From: Burkholderiales bacterium
Lineage (GTDB): Bacteria; Pseudomonadota; Gammaproteobacteria; Burkholderiales; Burkholderiaceae_E
Assembly: GCA_003577305.1 (NCBI GenBank)
Contig: QEVL01000015.1
Span: 1 to 64,000 of the forward strand
Length of the DNA stretch: 64,000 nucleotides
Direction of reading: 5' to 3'
Shown piece after piece: positions 1 through 8,856 of the stretch. The notes beneath the pieces were generated by a model, which saw nothing but the letters and a program-made list of their open reading frames with translations, did not search any database and had not been told where the DNA came from. A program made the translations under genes and the position numbers. Positions within the stretch are counted from its first letter, which is position 1. The number at the start of each line of letters is the position of its first letter.

Positions 1-1
1 C

Positions 2-2896
2 CGGGCCGCAGAGCCCGCAGCAAGATCGCTCCAGAGCGTTCTCCGCGAGCGGGCGCGCGAAGCGATCTTCGTGCACCGCGCCCGCGAGCACAACCTGAAG
101 AACATCGACGTCGAGATCCCACGCGACCGGCTCACCGTGATCAGCGGCGTCTCGGGCTCGGGCAAGTCGACGCTCGCCTTCGACGTGATCTTCGGCGAGG
201 GCCAGCGCCGCTACCTCGAGTCGCTGAACGCCTACGCGCGCCAGTTCGTGCAGCCCGCGTCGCGACCCGACGTCGACGGCGTGTTCGGTATTCCGCCGAC
301 AGTGGCGATCGAGCAGCGCACCAGCCGCGGCGGGCGCAAGAGCACCGTCGCGACGCTCACCGAGATCTACCACTTCCTGCGCCTGCTCTACGTGAAGCTC
401 GGCCAGCAGTACTGCCCCGACTGCAACCTGAGGATCGAGCCGCAGGGTTTCGACGCGATCGCCGCGCGCATCCTGCGCGACTATCGCGGACGGCACGTCG
501 GACTGCTCGCGCCGCTGGTGGTCGCGCGCAAGGGCGTCTACACCGACCTCGCAAGATGGGCGAAAGCCAGGGACTTCGGCCACCTGCGCGTCGACGGCCG
601 CTTCCTGCCGACCGACCGCTTTCCGCGACTCGACCGCTACGTCGAGCACGACATCGAATTGCCGGTGGACGACCTGGTCGTCGATCCGGCCGACGAGGCG
701 CGGCTGCGCGACGCGCTGCGCCGCGCGCTCGACTTCGGCAAGGGCATCGTGATGCTAGCCGCCCCGCTCGATGCGCTGCGCGAAGCCGCCGAGCGCGGCG
801 ACCCGCAGGCCCACGAGCAGGCGTCGGCGGCGCTCGAAACGAGACTGTTCTCGACGAAGCGCGCCTGCTCGTCGTGCGGCGCGAGCTTCCCGGAACCCGA
901 TCCGCGGATGTTCTCGTTCAATTCGAAGATCGGCTGGTGCCCGGCCTGCCTCGGCACCGGCGTGAAACTTCCGTACCTGCCGACGCCCGCTCCGAAAGGC
1001 CGTTCCGACGAGGATTCGACGACCGAGGCGATCGGTGCGATCGCCGAGAAGCTGGCCGACCAGGCCGTCGAGCAGGCCGAAGGCGAGGCCGCAGCAGCGC
1101 GAGCGCCCGCCGCGACGGCCGGCGAACCCTGCCCGGCCTGCGCCGGCAAGCGCCTGAACCGCACCGCGCTCGCGGTGAAGCTGCTCGACCTGTCGATCGC
1201 CGAACTGACCGCGATGCCGATCGCCGATTGCGCGCGCTGGCTGAAGCAGGTCGGCTTCGCGGGCCGCGAGCGGGAGATCGCACGCGACGTGCTCGCGGAG
1301 ATCCGCTCGCGACTCGCATTCCTGTCCGACGTCGGACTGGGCTACCTGGCACTGGATCGCGCCGCACCCACGCTGTCGGGCGGCGAAGCGCAGCGCGTCC
1401 GCCTGGCCGCGCAGCTCGGCTCGAACCTGCAGGGCGTGTGCTACGTGCTCGACGAGCCGACGATCGGGTTGCATCCGCACGACAACCGCATCCTGCTCGA
1501 CACCCTCGAAGCGCTGCGCGACAAGGGGAACACGCTGCTGGTGGTCGAGCACGACGAGGACACGATCCGGCGCGCCGACCACGTGATCGACATCGGTCCG
1601 GGCGCCGGCCGGCTGGGCGGGCACGTCATCGCCACCGGCCACCACGAGGAGCTGGCGACGCACCCGGACAGCGTCACCGGGCGCTTCCTCGCGCAGCCGC
1701 TCGCACACCCGCTCGGCACGCCGCGTCCGGCACCGCCGGCCGACGGCCCCGACTGGCTCGTGCTGCGCGGCGCCCACCAGCACAACCTGCGCCACGTGAA
1801 CGCGCACATCCCTCTTCGGCGCATGACCGTCGTCACCGGGGTTTCCGGCTCCGGCAAGTCGACGCTGGCGCGCGACGTGCTGCTCGCCAACGCCGCGGCA
1901 CAGGTGCAGGCGCGCAACCAGCGCAAGGCCGCGCCGCCGCTCATCGGAGTCGAGCGCATCGAGGGCTGGGAAGGCATCACGCGGGTGCTCGAGGTCGACC
2001 AGACGCCGATCGGCAAGACGCCGCGCTCGTGCCCGGCAACCTACGTCGGCTTCTGGGACGCGATCCGGCGCCTGTTCGCCGACACCAGCGAGGCGCGCAT
2101 CCGCGGCTGGAACGCGAGCCGCTTCAGCTTCAACACCGGCGGCGGGCGCTGCGCGCTGTGCGACGGGCAGGGCCAGCAGACGATCGAAATGAACTTCCTG
2201 CCCGACGTGAAGGTGCTCTGCGACGCGTGCGGCGGGCGACGGTTCGACCCGGAGACGCTCGCGCTGCGATTGCGCGGCAGGAGCATCGGCGACGTGCTCG
2301 CGATGGACGTCGACGAAGCGGTCGGGTTCTTCGCGGCGCACCCGGCCATCTCGCATCCGCTGCGGCTGCTGCAGGACGTCGGCCTGGGCTACCTCACGCT
2401 CGGCCAGCCGAGCCCGACGCTGTCGGGCGGCGAGGCGCAGCGCATCAAGCTCGTAACCGAACTGGCGAAGGTGCGGGTGCGCGGCGAAGGCGCCGACGAC
2501 GACCCGCGCGTCGCTCGTTCACGCCCAAAGGCGATCGCCGCGGGCAGGACTGCGCCGCCGGGCCCGCACACGCTCTACGTGCTCGACGAGCCCACCGTCG
2601 GCCTGCACATGGCCGACGTCGAGAAGCTGATCCGCGTGCTGCACCGCCTGGTCGACGCCGGCAACACGCTGGTGGTGGTCGAGCACAACCTCGACATCTG
2701 GGCCGAGGCCGACTGGATCGTCGACCTCGGGCCCGACGGCGGCATCGGCGGCGGGCGCATCGTCGCCACCGGCACGCCGGCGACGCTGGCCGCGCGCGCC
2801 GGCACCCATACCGAGCGTGCGCTGCGGACCTTCCTCGACACGCGCCCTGCTCCCGATCCGGCGCTCGCACCGGGACACGCGGCCCGCCCGGGCTGA
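2..2896 (+). CDS. uvrA: UvrA-type excinuclease ABC subunit A, 5'-partial
   Basis: DNA-damage-recognition ATPase of nucleotide excision repair, or a UvrA2-type relative. Two ABC modules are visible: Walker [10 protein letters not shown] near residue 26 counted from the GTG at 71, signature LSGGEAQR with [11 protein letters not shown], then a second [17 protein letters not shown] and [10 protein letters not shown]. Paired CxxC zinc motifs (CSSC/CPAC; CALC/CDAC) are present, and so is the region that matches the UvrB-binding domain. The insertion domain between the first CxxC pairs is much shorter than in E. coli UvrA. The frame is open back to base 2, and residues just before GTG-71 (EAIFV) complete the first conserved beta strand, so GTG-71 is probably internal and the gene continues left of the window. 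It may be the second half of the double-length UvrA seen in some Burkholderiales (inference). Confidence 0.9.
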   Translation, partial: RAAEPAARSLQSVLRERAREAIFVHRAREHNLKNIDVEIPRDRLTVISGVSGSGKSTLAFDVIFGEGQRRYLESLNAYARQFVQPASRPDVDGVFGIPPTVAIEQRTSRGGRKSTVATLTEIYHFLRLLYVKLGQQYCPDCNLRIEPQGFDAIAARILRDYRGRHVGLLAPLVVARKGVYTDLARWAKARDFGHLRVDGRFLPTDRFPRLDRYVEHDIELPVDDLVVDPADEARLRDALRRALDFGKGIVMLAAPLDALREAAERGDPQAHEQASAALETRLFSTKRACSSCGASFPEPDPRMFSFNSKIGWCPACLGTGVKLPYLPTPAPKGRSDEDSTTEAIGAIAEKLADQAVEQAEGEAAAARAPAATAGEPCPACAGKRLNRTALAVKLLDLSIAELTAMPIADCARWLKQVGFAGREREIARDVLAEIRSRLAFLSDVGLGYLALDRAAPTLSGGEAQRVRLAAQLGSNLQGVCYVLDEPTIGLHPHDNRILLDTLEALRDKGNTLLVVEHDEDTIRRADHVIDIGPGAGRLGGHVIATGHHEELATHPDSVTGRFLAQPLAHPLGTPRPAPPADGPDWLVLRGAHQHNLRHVNAHIPLRRMTVVTGVSGSGKSTLARDVLLANAAAQVQARNQRKAAPPLIGVERIEGWEGITRVLEVDQTPIGKTPRSCPATYVGFWDAIRRLFADTSEARIRGWNASRFSFNTGGGRCALCDGQGQQTIEMNFLPDVKVLCDACGGRRFDPETLALRLRGRSIGDVLAMDVDEAVGFFAAHPAISHPLRLLQDVGLGYLTLGQPSPTLSGGEAQRIKLVTELAKVRVRGEGADDDPRVARSRPKAIAAGRTAPPGPHTLYVLDEPTVGLHMADVEKLIRVLHRLVDAGNTLVVVEHNLDIWAEADWIVDLGPDGGIGGGRIVATGTPATLAARAGTHTERALRTFLDTRPAPDPALAPGHAARPG

Positions 2897-2943
2897 TCGC
2901 GAGATGTGCGAGAGCTGCTCGCGTGGCGCGACGCGTCTCGCGC

Positions 2944-3600
2944 TCAGGCCTTCCTGAACGTGTCCAGCCTGATGCCCTCGCGCGCCACCACGGCAGCCAC
3001 CGCCGGGTGCGCGGCAACGCGATCGACGTAGGCCTTGTACACGGGAAGCGAATCGGGGTCGATCCCCGCGAAACCGCCCCAGCGCAGCAGCGTGAGCGCA
3101 TACGCATCGTGGAACGACAGGCGCCCTCCGAACCAGTACGGGCTGGCTGACGAGATCCAGCCCTGGATGCGCTCGAGCTGCGTGCGATACAGCGCCGCGT
3201 TGAAGCGCTTGAGCTCGGCCTGCGTGGCCTCGCCGTCGCAGAATCGATCGGGCATGAACACGTGCGTGAAGGTCGGGTGCACGGTGTTGTTCATCCACAG
3301 GAACTGCGACATCGCCTGCGCCCGCGCCCAGGGCTCGGTCGGCAGCAGCCCCGCCTGCGGATAGCGCCGGTCGAGGTAGTCGCAGATCGCCACGATCTGC
3401 GACAGCGGCTTGCCGTCGACCACCAGCGTGGGCACCTGCGCATTCGGGTTGATCGCCAGGTACTCGGGCGTGCGCTGCTCGCCCTTGTGAAGCCTGACCA
3501 TGCGCGCAGCGAAGTCTTCGCCCGTGGCCGCCTTGATCGCCTCGAGCGCGACGTGCGGCACGAACGAGCAGGCCCCCGGACCGTAGTGCAGTTCGAGCAT
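2944..3600 (-). CDS. Glutathione S-transferase family protein
   Basis: Cytosolic GST of 218 residues, the usual family size. The N-terminal thioredoxin-like fold starts LELHYGPGACSFVPH, with the Cys typical of bacterial beta-class GSTs. A glutathione-site segment (NAQVPTLVVDGKPLSQI) and a helical C-terminal domain follow. A longer reading starts with TTG at 3609, but GGGGAG lies about 9 nt before the ATG at 3600, so that ATG is preferred. The gene is divergent from hcrCAB and convergent with uvrA. Substrate unknown; a role beside aromatic degradation genes is possible but not shown. Confidence 0.88.
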   Translation of the reverse strand: MLELHYGPGACSFVPHVALEAIKAATGEDFAARMVRLHKGEQRTPEYLAINPNAQVPTLVVDGKPLSQIVAICDYLDRRYPQAGLLPTEPWARAQAMSQFLWMNNTVHPTFTHVFMPDRFCDGEATQAELKRFNAALYRTQLERIQGWISSASPYWFGGRLSFHDAYALTLLRWGGFAGIDPDSLPVYKAYVDRVAAHPAVAAVVAREGIRLDTFRKA

Positions 3601-3638
3601 CGGATTCAACTCCCCTGTCGGATCGATCGGACCGGTCG

Positions 3639-3644
3639 AGTATA
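3639..3644 (-). promoter_or_regulatory. Candidate -10 box of the GST gene
   Basis: TATACT on the minus strand, 39 nt before the GST start codon. No convincing -35 was found. Confidence 0.3.
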
Positions 3645-3680
3645 CGGTGCCTCCCCTTGCCGGCAGGCGGCGCGATCGTC

Positions 3681-3694
3681 TTGATTCAGGTCAA
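3681..3694 (+). promoter_or_regulatory. FNR/ANR-type box upstream of hcrC
   Basis: TTGATTCAGGTCAA matches the FNR consensus TTGAT-N4-ATCAA at 9 of 10 defined bases. Its centre (3687.5) is about 41.5 bp before the start of transcription predicted from a weak -10 (GAGAAT, 3718-3723). That is the class II activator position. It implies activation of hcrCAB at low oxygen. Confidence 0.6.
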
Positions 3695-3722
3695 GGGCGG
3701 GGACGGTCGCTCGGGGCGAGAA

Positions 3723-3739
3723 TGTTGACCAGGTCAACA
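3723..3739. promoter_or_regulatory. Perfect 17-bp palindrome, candidate MarR operator of hcrCAB
   Basis: TGTTGACC-A-GGTCAACA is a perfect dyad around one central base. It covers the predicted hcrC transcription start, a usual place for a repressor. The MarR gene at the end of the same operon is the obvious candidate to bind it (inference). Confidence 0.5.
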
Positions 3740-3804
3740 ATTATCACGGCGACCCGCCCAGCGTGGCTGTCTCGCCACGGCGACAGATCAGCAGGAGGCA
3801 GTCA

Positions 3805-4356
3805 ATGACACCGATCGTTGCGGAACAGGGTCCGGCAGCCGACCCGCAACCGGCGGCCGCATCGGGCGTGAAGCGGCGCGCGCGATCGATCCTCGCCCTG
3901 ATCGTGAACGGCCGCGAACGCGAAGACGTGGTGCCCGACGGCATGTTGCTGCTCGACTACCTGCGCGAGGTGGTCGGCCTGACCGGCACCAAGCAGGGTT
4001 GCGACGGCGGCGAATGCGGCGCCTGCACCGTGCTGGTCGACGACCAGCCGCGGCTCTCCTGCTCGACGCTGGCGGTGCAGATGCAGGGCCGGCGGGTCGA
4101 GACGGTGGAAGGCCTGACCCAGGGCGGACGAATGAGCCCCCTGCAACAGGCGTTTCACGAATCGCTCGGCGCGCAGTGCGGCTTCTGCACACCCGGCATG
4201 ATCACCGCGGCCGAGGCGCTGCTGCGGCGCAACCCGGATCCGAGCCGCGAGGAGATCAAGGAAGCCATGGGCGGTAACCTGTGCCGCTGCACCGGCTACG
4301 TGAAGATCATCGAATCGGTCCGCAACGCCGCTGCGGCGCGCAAGGTGAGGTCATGA
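3805..4356 (+). CDS. hcrC: 4-hydroxybenzoyl-CoA reductase gamma subunit ([2Fe-2S] protein)
   Basis: Small electron-transfer subunit of a xanthine-oxidase-family hydroxylase/reductase, 183 residues. Plant-type [2Fe-2S] cysteines are at 66, 71, 74 and 86 ([10 protein letters not shown]...C). The second cluster uses cysteines 125, 128, 160 and 162 (CGFC...CRC). AGGAGG at 3793-3798 lies 6 nt before the ATG at 3805, which rules out the upstream in-frame GTG at 3763. The N-terminus carries about 28 extra residues before the ferredoxin fold. Its stop overlaps the hcrA start (ATGA). The assignment as HcrC rests mainly on the partner HcrB. Confidence 0.92.
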   Translation: MTPIVAEQGPAADPQPAAASGVKRRARSILALIVNGREREDVVPDGMLLLDYLREVVGLTGTKQGCDGGECGACTVLVDDQPRLSCSTLAVQMQGRRVETVEGLTQGGRMSPLQQAFHESLGAQCGFCTPGMITAAEALLRRNPDPSREEIKEAMGGNLCRCTGYVKIIESVRNAAAARKVRS

Positions 4357-6671
4357 GCATCGCGCAACTGGAGAAGGCCCGCGTGGGCCCGGTGGGCGTG
4401 CGCACGCCGCTGATCGACGGCGTCGACAAGGTCACCGGCAAGGCGAAGTACACCGCCGACCTGGCCGCCGCCGGCGCGCTGTGCGGCCGCATCCTGCGCT
4501 CGACCGTGCCGCACGCACGCATCGTCTCGATCGACACCTCCGCGGCCGAGGCGCTGCCGGGCGTGGTCGCGGTGTGCACCGGCGACGATTGCAGGGTGCC
4601 GTTCGGCGTGCTGCCGATCGCCGAGAACGAGTATCCGCTGGCGCGCGAGAAAGTGCGCTATCGCGGCGACCCGGTCGCCGCGGTGGCCGCGGTCGACGAA
4701 GCCACTGCGGCGCGCGCGCTGAAGCTGATCCGCGTGCACTACGAGAAGCTGCCGGCCTATTTCAGCGCACGCAAGGCGATGAAGCCGGGCGCCGAGCCGA
4801 TCCACGCCGAGAAGCCCAACAACGTGCTGCGCGAAGTGCACGCCGAGTTCGGCGACACCGAAGCCGGTTTCGCAGCGGCCGACCTGGTGCGCGAGAAGAG
4901 CTACCGCTTCGCCGAGGTCTGCCACGCGCAGATGGAGCCGAACGCGACGCTGGCCGAATACGACCCCGAGCGCGGCCACCTCACGCTGCACACCACTACC
5001 CAGGTGCCTTACTACGTGCTGCTGAAAGTGGCGCAGTGCCTGGAGATGGAGCAGGCGCACATCCGCGTGGTCAAGCCGTTCCTGGGCGGCGGCTTCGGGC
5101 AGCGCACCGAGGCGCTGCACTTCGAGATCATCGCCGCGCTGCTCGCGCGCAAGGCCGGCGGCACGGTGCGCCTGCTGCAGACCCGCGAAGAGACCTTCAT
5201 CGCGCACCGCGGACGACCCGACACGCAGATCACGATCAAGCTGGGCATGACCCGCGAGGGCAAGCTCACCGCCTGCCACCTGCAGGCGACGCAGGAAGGC
5301 GGCGCGTACGCCGGCTACGGCATCATCACGATCCTCTACACCGGAGCGCTGCTGCACGGCATCTACGAGATTCCGGCGATCAAGCACGACGCCTGGCGTG
5401 TCTACACCAACAACCCGCCGTGCGGCGCGCAGCGCGGACACGGCACGGTGGATGCGCGTGCCGCCTTCGAGGCGCTGATGAACGAGATGGCCGACGAACT
5501 CGGGCTCGATCACTTCGCGGTGCGCCGCATCAACCTGCTGCCCGGCGTGCCCTACGTCACGGCCTACGCGCAGCGCGTGTTGAGCTACGGCCTGCCCGAA
5601 TGCCTGGACAAGGTCATGAAGGCTTCGGGCTGGGCCGAGCGGCGCGGCAGGATGCCCAGGGGGCGCGGGCTCGGCCTCGCCTGCTCGCACTTCGTTTCCG
5701 GCACCAGCACGCCCAAGCACTGGACCGGCGAGCCTCACGCGGTGGTCAATCTCCGACTCGACTTCGACGGCGGCATCACGGTGCTGACCGGCGCGGCCGA
5801 CATCGGCCAGGGCTCGAACACGATGGCCGCGCAGATGGTGGCCGAGGTCATGGGCGTCGACTGGTCGCGGCTGCGCGTGGTGTCGGCCGACAGCGCGCTC
5901 ACCCCCAAGGACAACGGCAGCTATTCGTCGCGGGTCACCTTCATGGTCGGCAACGCCGCGATCGATGCAGCCAGGCAACTCAGGCGCATTCTCGTCGAAG
6001 CGGCGGCGCGCAAGCTCGAGGCGAGCGCCGCCGACGTGGAGTGCGAAGGCGAGGCCTTCCGCATCGCCGGAACCGATCGCGCGATTCCGTTTCGCGAAGC
6101 CGTGCGGGCGGCATTGGTCGACACCGGGCCGATCACGGTCAAGGGCACTTTCACCTGCCCTCCCGAGTTCATGGGCAGCAAGCAGATCCGCGCGAGCGCG
6201 ATCGGCGCCACCATGGGCTTTTGCTACGCCGCACAGGTGGTCGAATGCTCGGTCGACGAAGTCACCGGCAAGGTGACCGCCGAGAAAGTCTGGGTGGCGG
6301 TCGACGTCGGGCGTGCGCTCAATCCGCTGGCGGTCGAGGGGCAGGTCCAGGGCGGGGTGTGGATGGGCATGGGCCAGGCACTCTCGGAGCAGACCCGCTT
6401 CGACGAGGGCCGCATGATGCACGGCAACCTGCTCGATTACCGCGTGCCGACGATGGTCGAGAGCCCCGACATCGAGGTGTTCATCGTCGAGAGCATCGAT
6501 CCCAACGGGCCGTTCGGCGCCAAGGAGGCGAGCGAAGGCATGCTGGCCGGTTTCCTGCCGGCGCTGATGGACGCGGTGCACGAAGCCACCGGGGTGCGTG
6601 CCTACAGCCTGCCGCTCAGCCCGGAGTGCATGGGCGAACTGCTCGACGCGCGCGACGGAGTGCAGTCATGA
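4353..6671 (+). CDS. hcrA: 4-hydroxybenzoyl-CoA reductase alpha subunit (molybdopterin)
   Basis: Catalytic molybdenum subunit of 772 residues, close to the remembered size of Thauera HcrA. It removes the para-hydroxyl of 4-hydroxybenzoyl-CoA, giving benzoyl-CoA. The N-terminal a/b hammerhead domain ([15 protein letters not shown]) is followed by molybdopterin-contact segments [32 protein letters not shown] and [16 protein letters not shown], and by GAKEASEG near the C-terminus with the expected active-site Glu. The start overlaps the hcrC stop and the stop overlaps the hcrB start, giving strict translational coupling. Confidence 0.93.
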   Translation: MSIAQLEKARVGPVGVRTPLIDGVDKVTGKAKYTADLAAAGALCGRILRSTVPHARIVSIDTSAAEALPGVVAVCTGDDCRVPFGVLPIAENEYPLAREKVRYRGDPVAAVAAVDEATAARALKLIRVHYEKLPAYFSARKAMKPGAEPIHAEKPNNVLREVHAEFGDTEAGFAAADLVREKSYRFAEVCHAQMEPNATLAEYDPERGHLTLHTTTQVPYYVLLKVAQCLEMEQAHIRVVKPFLGGGFGQRTEALHFEIIAALLARKAGGTVRLLQTREETFIAHRGRPDTQITIKLGMTREGKLTACHLQATQEGGAYAGYGIITILYTGALLHGIYEIPAIKHDAWRVYTNNPPCGAQRGHGTVDARAAFEALMNEMADELGLDHFAVRRINLLPGVPYVTAYAQRVLSYGLPECLDKVMKASGWAERRGRMPRGRGLGLACSHFVSGTSTPKHWTGEPHAVVNLRLDFDGGITVLTGAADIGQGSNTMAAQMVAEVMGVDWSRLRVVSADSALTPKDNGSYSSRVTFMVGNAAIDAARQLRRILVEAAARKLEASAADVECEGEAFRIAGTDRAIPFREAVRAALVDTGPITVKGTFTCPPEFMGSKQIRASAIGATMGFCYAAQVVECSVDEVTGKVTAEKVWVAVDVGRALNPLAVEGQVQGGVWMGMGQALSEQTRFDEGRMMHGNLLDYRVPTMVESPDIEVFIVESIDPNGPFGAKEASEGMLAGFLPALMDAVHEATGVRAYSLPLSPECMGELLDARDGVQS

Positions 6672-7651
6672 ACCTGATGCCGGCATTCCGCCTGCACCGC
6701 CCGCAGACGCTCGAAGAGGCGGTGCGGCTCAAGACCGGGCTGCCCGGGGCGCGCTTCGTGGGAGGCGGCACCGATCTCCTGGTCAACCTGCGCCGCGGCC
6801 TGGGCGAGCCGAGCGACCTGATCGACCTGGGCGCGGTGACCGAACTCGGCGCAGTGCGCCACGTCGAAGGCGCGCTGTGGCTGGGCGCCGGCGTGACGCT
6901 GGCCAACCTGGCGCAGCACCCCGAGATCGTCGACGCCTATCCGGCCGTGGCGCAGGCCGCCCGGGCCGTGGCAGGTCCCACCCATCGTGCCGCGGCGACG
7001 CTGGGCGGCAACCTGTGCCAGGACACCCGCTGCATCTTCTACAACCAGAGCGACTGGTGGCGCGAGGGCAACGGCTTCTGCCTCAAGTACAAGGGCGACA
7101 AGTGCCACGTGGTGGTCAAGAGCGATCGCTGCTACGCCACTTACCACGGCGACCTCGCCCCGGCGCTGATGGTGCTCGATGCCGAGGCGGTGATCGCCGG
7201 CACGCAGAGCGCGCGGCGCATCGCGCTGTCGGAGCTGTACCGTGAAGACGGTGCCGCATACCTGACGCTGGGCGCCGGCGAAGCGCTGGCCGCGGTGGTG
7301 CTGCCGCCCCCGGGCGGGCGCCGTGCGGCCTACGCCAAGGCGCGCGTGCGCGATGCGGTCGACTTCCCGCTGGCCGGCGTGGCGGCGGCACTCAGGCGCG
7401 AGGGCGACGTCATCGGCGAGCTCAGGGTGGCGATCAGCGGCACGAATTCGGCGCCGCTGATGGTTCCCACCGCGGAGCTTGCAGGCCGTCCATGGAACGA
7501 CGAAGCCGCCGCGGCCCTTGCACTCGCCCTGCGCAAGACAGCCAACCCTCTGCGCACCACGGTCACCGCGCCGAAGTACCGCCGGCGGGCGATCCAGGGC
7601 ATGACGCGCAGGCTGGTCGACGGCCTGTGGAACGACGCGAGGGGCGGATGA
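6668..7651 (+). CDS. hcrB: 4-hydroxybenzoyl-CoA reductase beta subunit (FAD, extra [4Fe-4S])
   Basis: FAD-binding subunit of 327 residues. FAD motifs are [13 protein letters not shown] (30-42) and the [12 protein letters not shown] region. The diagnostic feature is an insertion with cysteines at 122, 138, 146 and 155. From memory these are the same positions as the [4Fe-4S] ligands of Thauera aromatica HcrB, and they are absent from ordinary xanthine dehydrogenase FAD subunits. This loop is what identifies the whole operon as 4-hydroxybenzoyl-CoA reductase rather than CO or xanthine dehydrogenase. The stop overlaps the start of the MarR gene. Confidence 0.95.
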   Translation: MNLMPAFRLHRPQTLEEAVRLKTGLPGARFVGGGTDLLVNLRRGLGEPSDLIDLGAVTELGAVRHVEGALWLGAGVTLANLAQHPEIVDAYPAVAQAARAVAGPTHRAAATLGGNLCQDTRCIFYNQSDWWREGNGFCLKYKGDKCHVVVKSDRCYATYHGDLAPALMVLDAEAVIAGTQSARRIALSELYREDGAAYLTLGAGEALAAVVLPPPGGRRAAYAKARVRDAVDFPLAGVAAALRREGDVIGELRVAISGTNSAPLMVPTAELAGRPWNDEAAAALALALRKTANPLRTTVTAPKYRRRAIQGMTRRLVDGLWNDARGG

Positions 7652-8187
7652 AGACGGCGGCCGACACGGCCGACGCACCGGCCGCGGCAACGCCGAGAGA
7701 CCGCCAGGAACCGGGGGATCGCAACGAACTCTCCTACGGCCTGCTGCCGCAGGTGCTCGGCTATCACCTGCGGCGCACCCAGGTGGCGATCTTCCGGCAC
7801 TTCTCGCGAACCGTGGCGGCCGAGGAGAACATCACCCCCGGCCTGCTGGGCATGCTGCAGGTCATCGCCGCCAATCCGGGGCTCGCGCAGAGCCGGCTCG
7901 CCGAAGCGATGGAGGTCGATCGCTCGACGATCGTCAAGGTCGTCGACCAGCTCGAGGGACGCGGACTGATCGTGCGCGAGCCCTCGCCTCACGACAAGCG
8001 CAGCTACTGCCTGCGGCTCACCGGCGAGGGCACCGCGGCGCTGCGGCGTATGCTGGCGCTGATGCGCAGGCACGAAGACGAGTTCACGCAGGCCCTGTCG
8101 GCCGAGGAGCGGCAGTTGCTGATCCGCCTGCTCGAACGGCTGCACAGCCCGGCCGCGCCGTCACCGGATCGGCAAGCGCCGCGTTGA
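7648..8187 (+). CDS. MarR family transcriptional regulator of the hcr operon
   Basis: 179-residue winged-helix regulator. The HTH runs through LAQSRLAEAMEVDRSTIVKV and the wing through REPSPHDKRSYCLRLT. MarR proteins commonly sense aromatic ligands. Translation is coupled to hcrB by ATGA, so it is made together with the enzyme, which suits autoregulation from the palindrome at 3723-3739. It could act like BadR of Rhodopseudomonas, which senses benzoyl-CoA-type ligands, but the ligand here is unknown. The first ~28 residues are Ala/Asp/Pro-rich and probably disordered. Confidence 0.88.
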   Translation: MKTAADTADAPAAATPRDRQEPGDRNELSYGLLPQVLGYHLRRTQVAIFRHFSRTVAAEENITPGLLGMLQVIAANPGLAQSRLAEAMEVDRSTIVKVVDQLEGRGLIVREPSPHDKRSYCLRLTGEGTAALRRMLALMRRHEDEFTQALSAEERQLLIRLLERLHSPAAPSPDRQAPR

Positions 8188-8197
8188 CCTGCATCAA
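8184..8197 (+). promoter_or_regulatory. FNR/ANR-type box upstream of the ferritin-like gene
   Basis: TTGACCTGCATCAA matches TTGAT-N4-ATCAA at 9 of 10 defined bases. It overlaps the MarR stop codon and lies 74 nt before the ferritin-like start codon. No clear -10 is visible downstream, so the promoter itself is unplaced. Confidence 0.6.
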
Positions 8198-8271
8198 GTG
8201 CGGATTGCGCCATGCGAGCCACCCTGACGGGTGGCTGGCACCCCGGAGACGGGCCGCAACAAGGAGACGTC

Positions 8272-8781
8272 ATGAGCTACACGCTGCCGGAATTCCTCGC
8301 TCACGCGGTGGCGCTCGAAACCGAGGCGGCCGAGCGCTATCTCGAGCTCGCCGACATGATGGAAGCGCACCGCAACGACGAAGTCGCCGCGCTGTTCCGC
8401 GACATGGTGCGTTTCTCGCAAATGCACCGCGACGACATCAGGGCCAGGGTCGGCGACATCGTGCTGCCGAAGCTGAAGTCCTGGGAATACCGCTGGTCCA
8501 GTCCACCCGAGGTCGGCGGCGAGGAGGCCTTCGACTACCTGCTCGACCCGTGGCATGCACTGCGCTATGCACGCGAGAACGAAGTGCGCGCGATGGAGTA
8601 CTACAGTTCGGTGGGCATGCAGTCCAGCGACCCGGAAGTCAGGCGGCTGGCCGCCGAATTCGCCAGCGAGGAAGCCGAGCACGTCGATGCGCTCGACAAA
8701 TGGCTCGCGCGCACGCAGCGTCCCTCCACCACCTGGGACGCCGACCCCGAGATCGAGCCGGTGCGCCAGCACCGGAGTTGA
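8272..8781 (+). CDS. Ferritin-like/rubrerythrin-type diiron protein
   Basis: 169-residue protein predicted as a four-helix ferritin-like bundle. Likely metal-site residues include Glu in ALETEAAERY, Glu in NEVRAMEYY and a full ExxH in FASEEAEHVDAL. The first ExxH position reads SQMH, so one expected Glu ligand is Ser. AAGGAGA lies 5 nt before the ATG. The likely role is oxygen or peroxide protection or iron handling for the oxygen-sensitive Fe-S/Mo enzyme made by the operon upstream, and the FNR-like box fits that (inference). The substrate is not known. Confidence 0.82.
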   Translation: MSYTLPEFLAHAVALETEAAERYLELADMMEAHRNDEVAALFRDMVRFSQMHRDDIRARVGDIVLPKLKSWEYRWSSPPEVGGEEAFDYLLDPWHALRYARENEVRAMEYYSSVGMQSSDPEVRRLAAEFASEEAEHVDALDKWLARTQRPSTTWDADPEIEPVRQHRS

Positions 8782-8856
8782 GACGACCGCGCTTTCCGCT
8801 CCGACGTACCCCGGAGGTCCGCTTCGCCTGCGCTCGCTGCGCGCCAGAGCCGAACG

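Noticed and set aside
755-2356. 533-codon minus-strand frame inside uvrA
   Set aside because: Shadow of uvrA, whose frame carries every ABC motif.
3763-3804. Upstream GTG start for hcrC
   Set aside because: AGGAGG lies between it and ATG-3805 at ideal spacing for the ATG, and the extra residues are not conserved.
4296-6581. 761-codon minus-strand frame inside hcrA
   Set aside because: Shadow; hcrA motifs and ATGA overlaps fix the coding strand.
3805-7651. CO dehydrogenase or xanthine dehydrogenase identity for the three-subunit enzyme
   Set aside because: The four-cysteine loop at HcrB residues 122-155 is specific to 4-hydroxybenzoyl-CoA reductase and absent from those enzymes.
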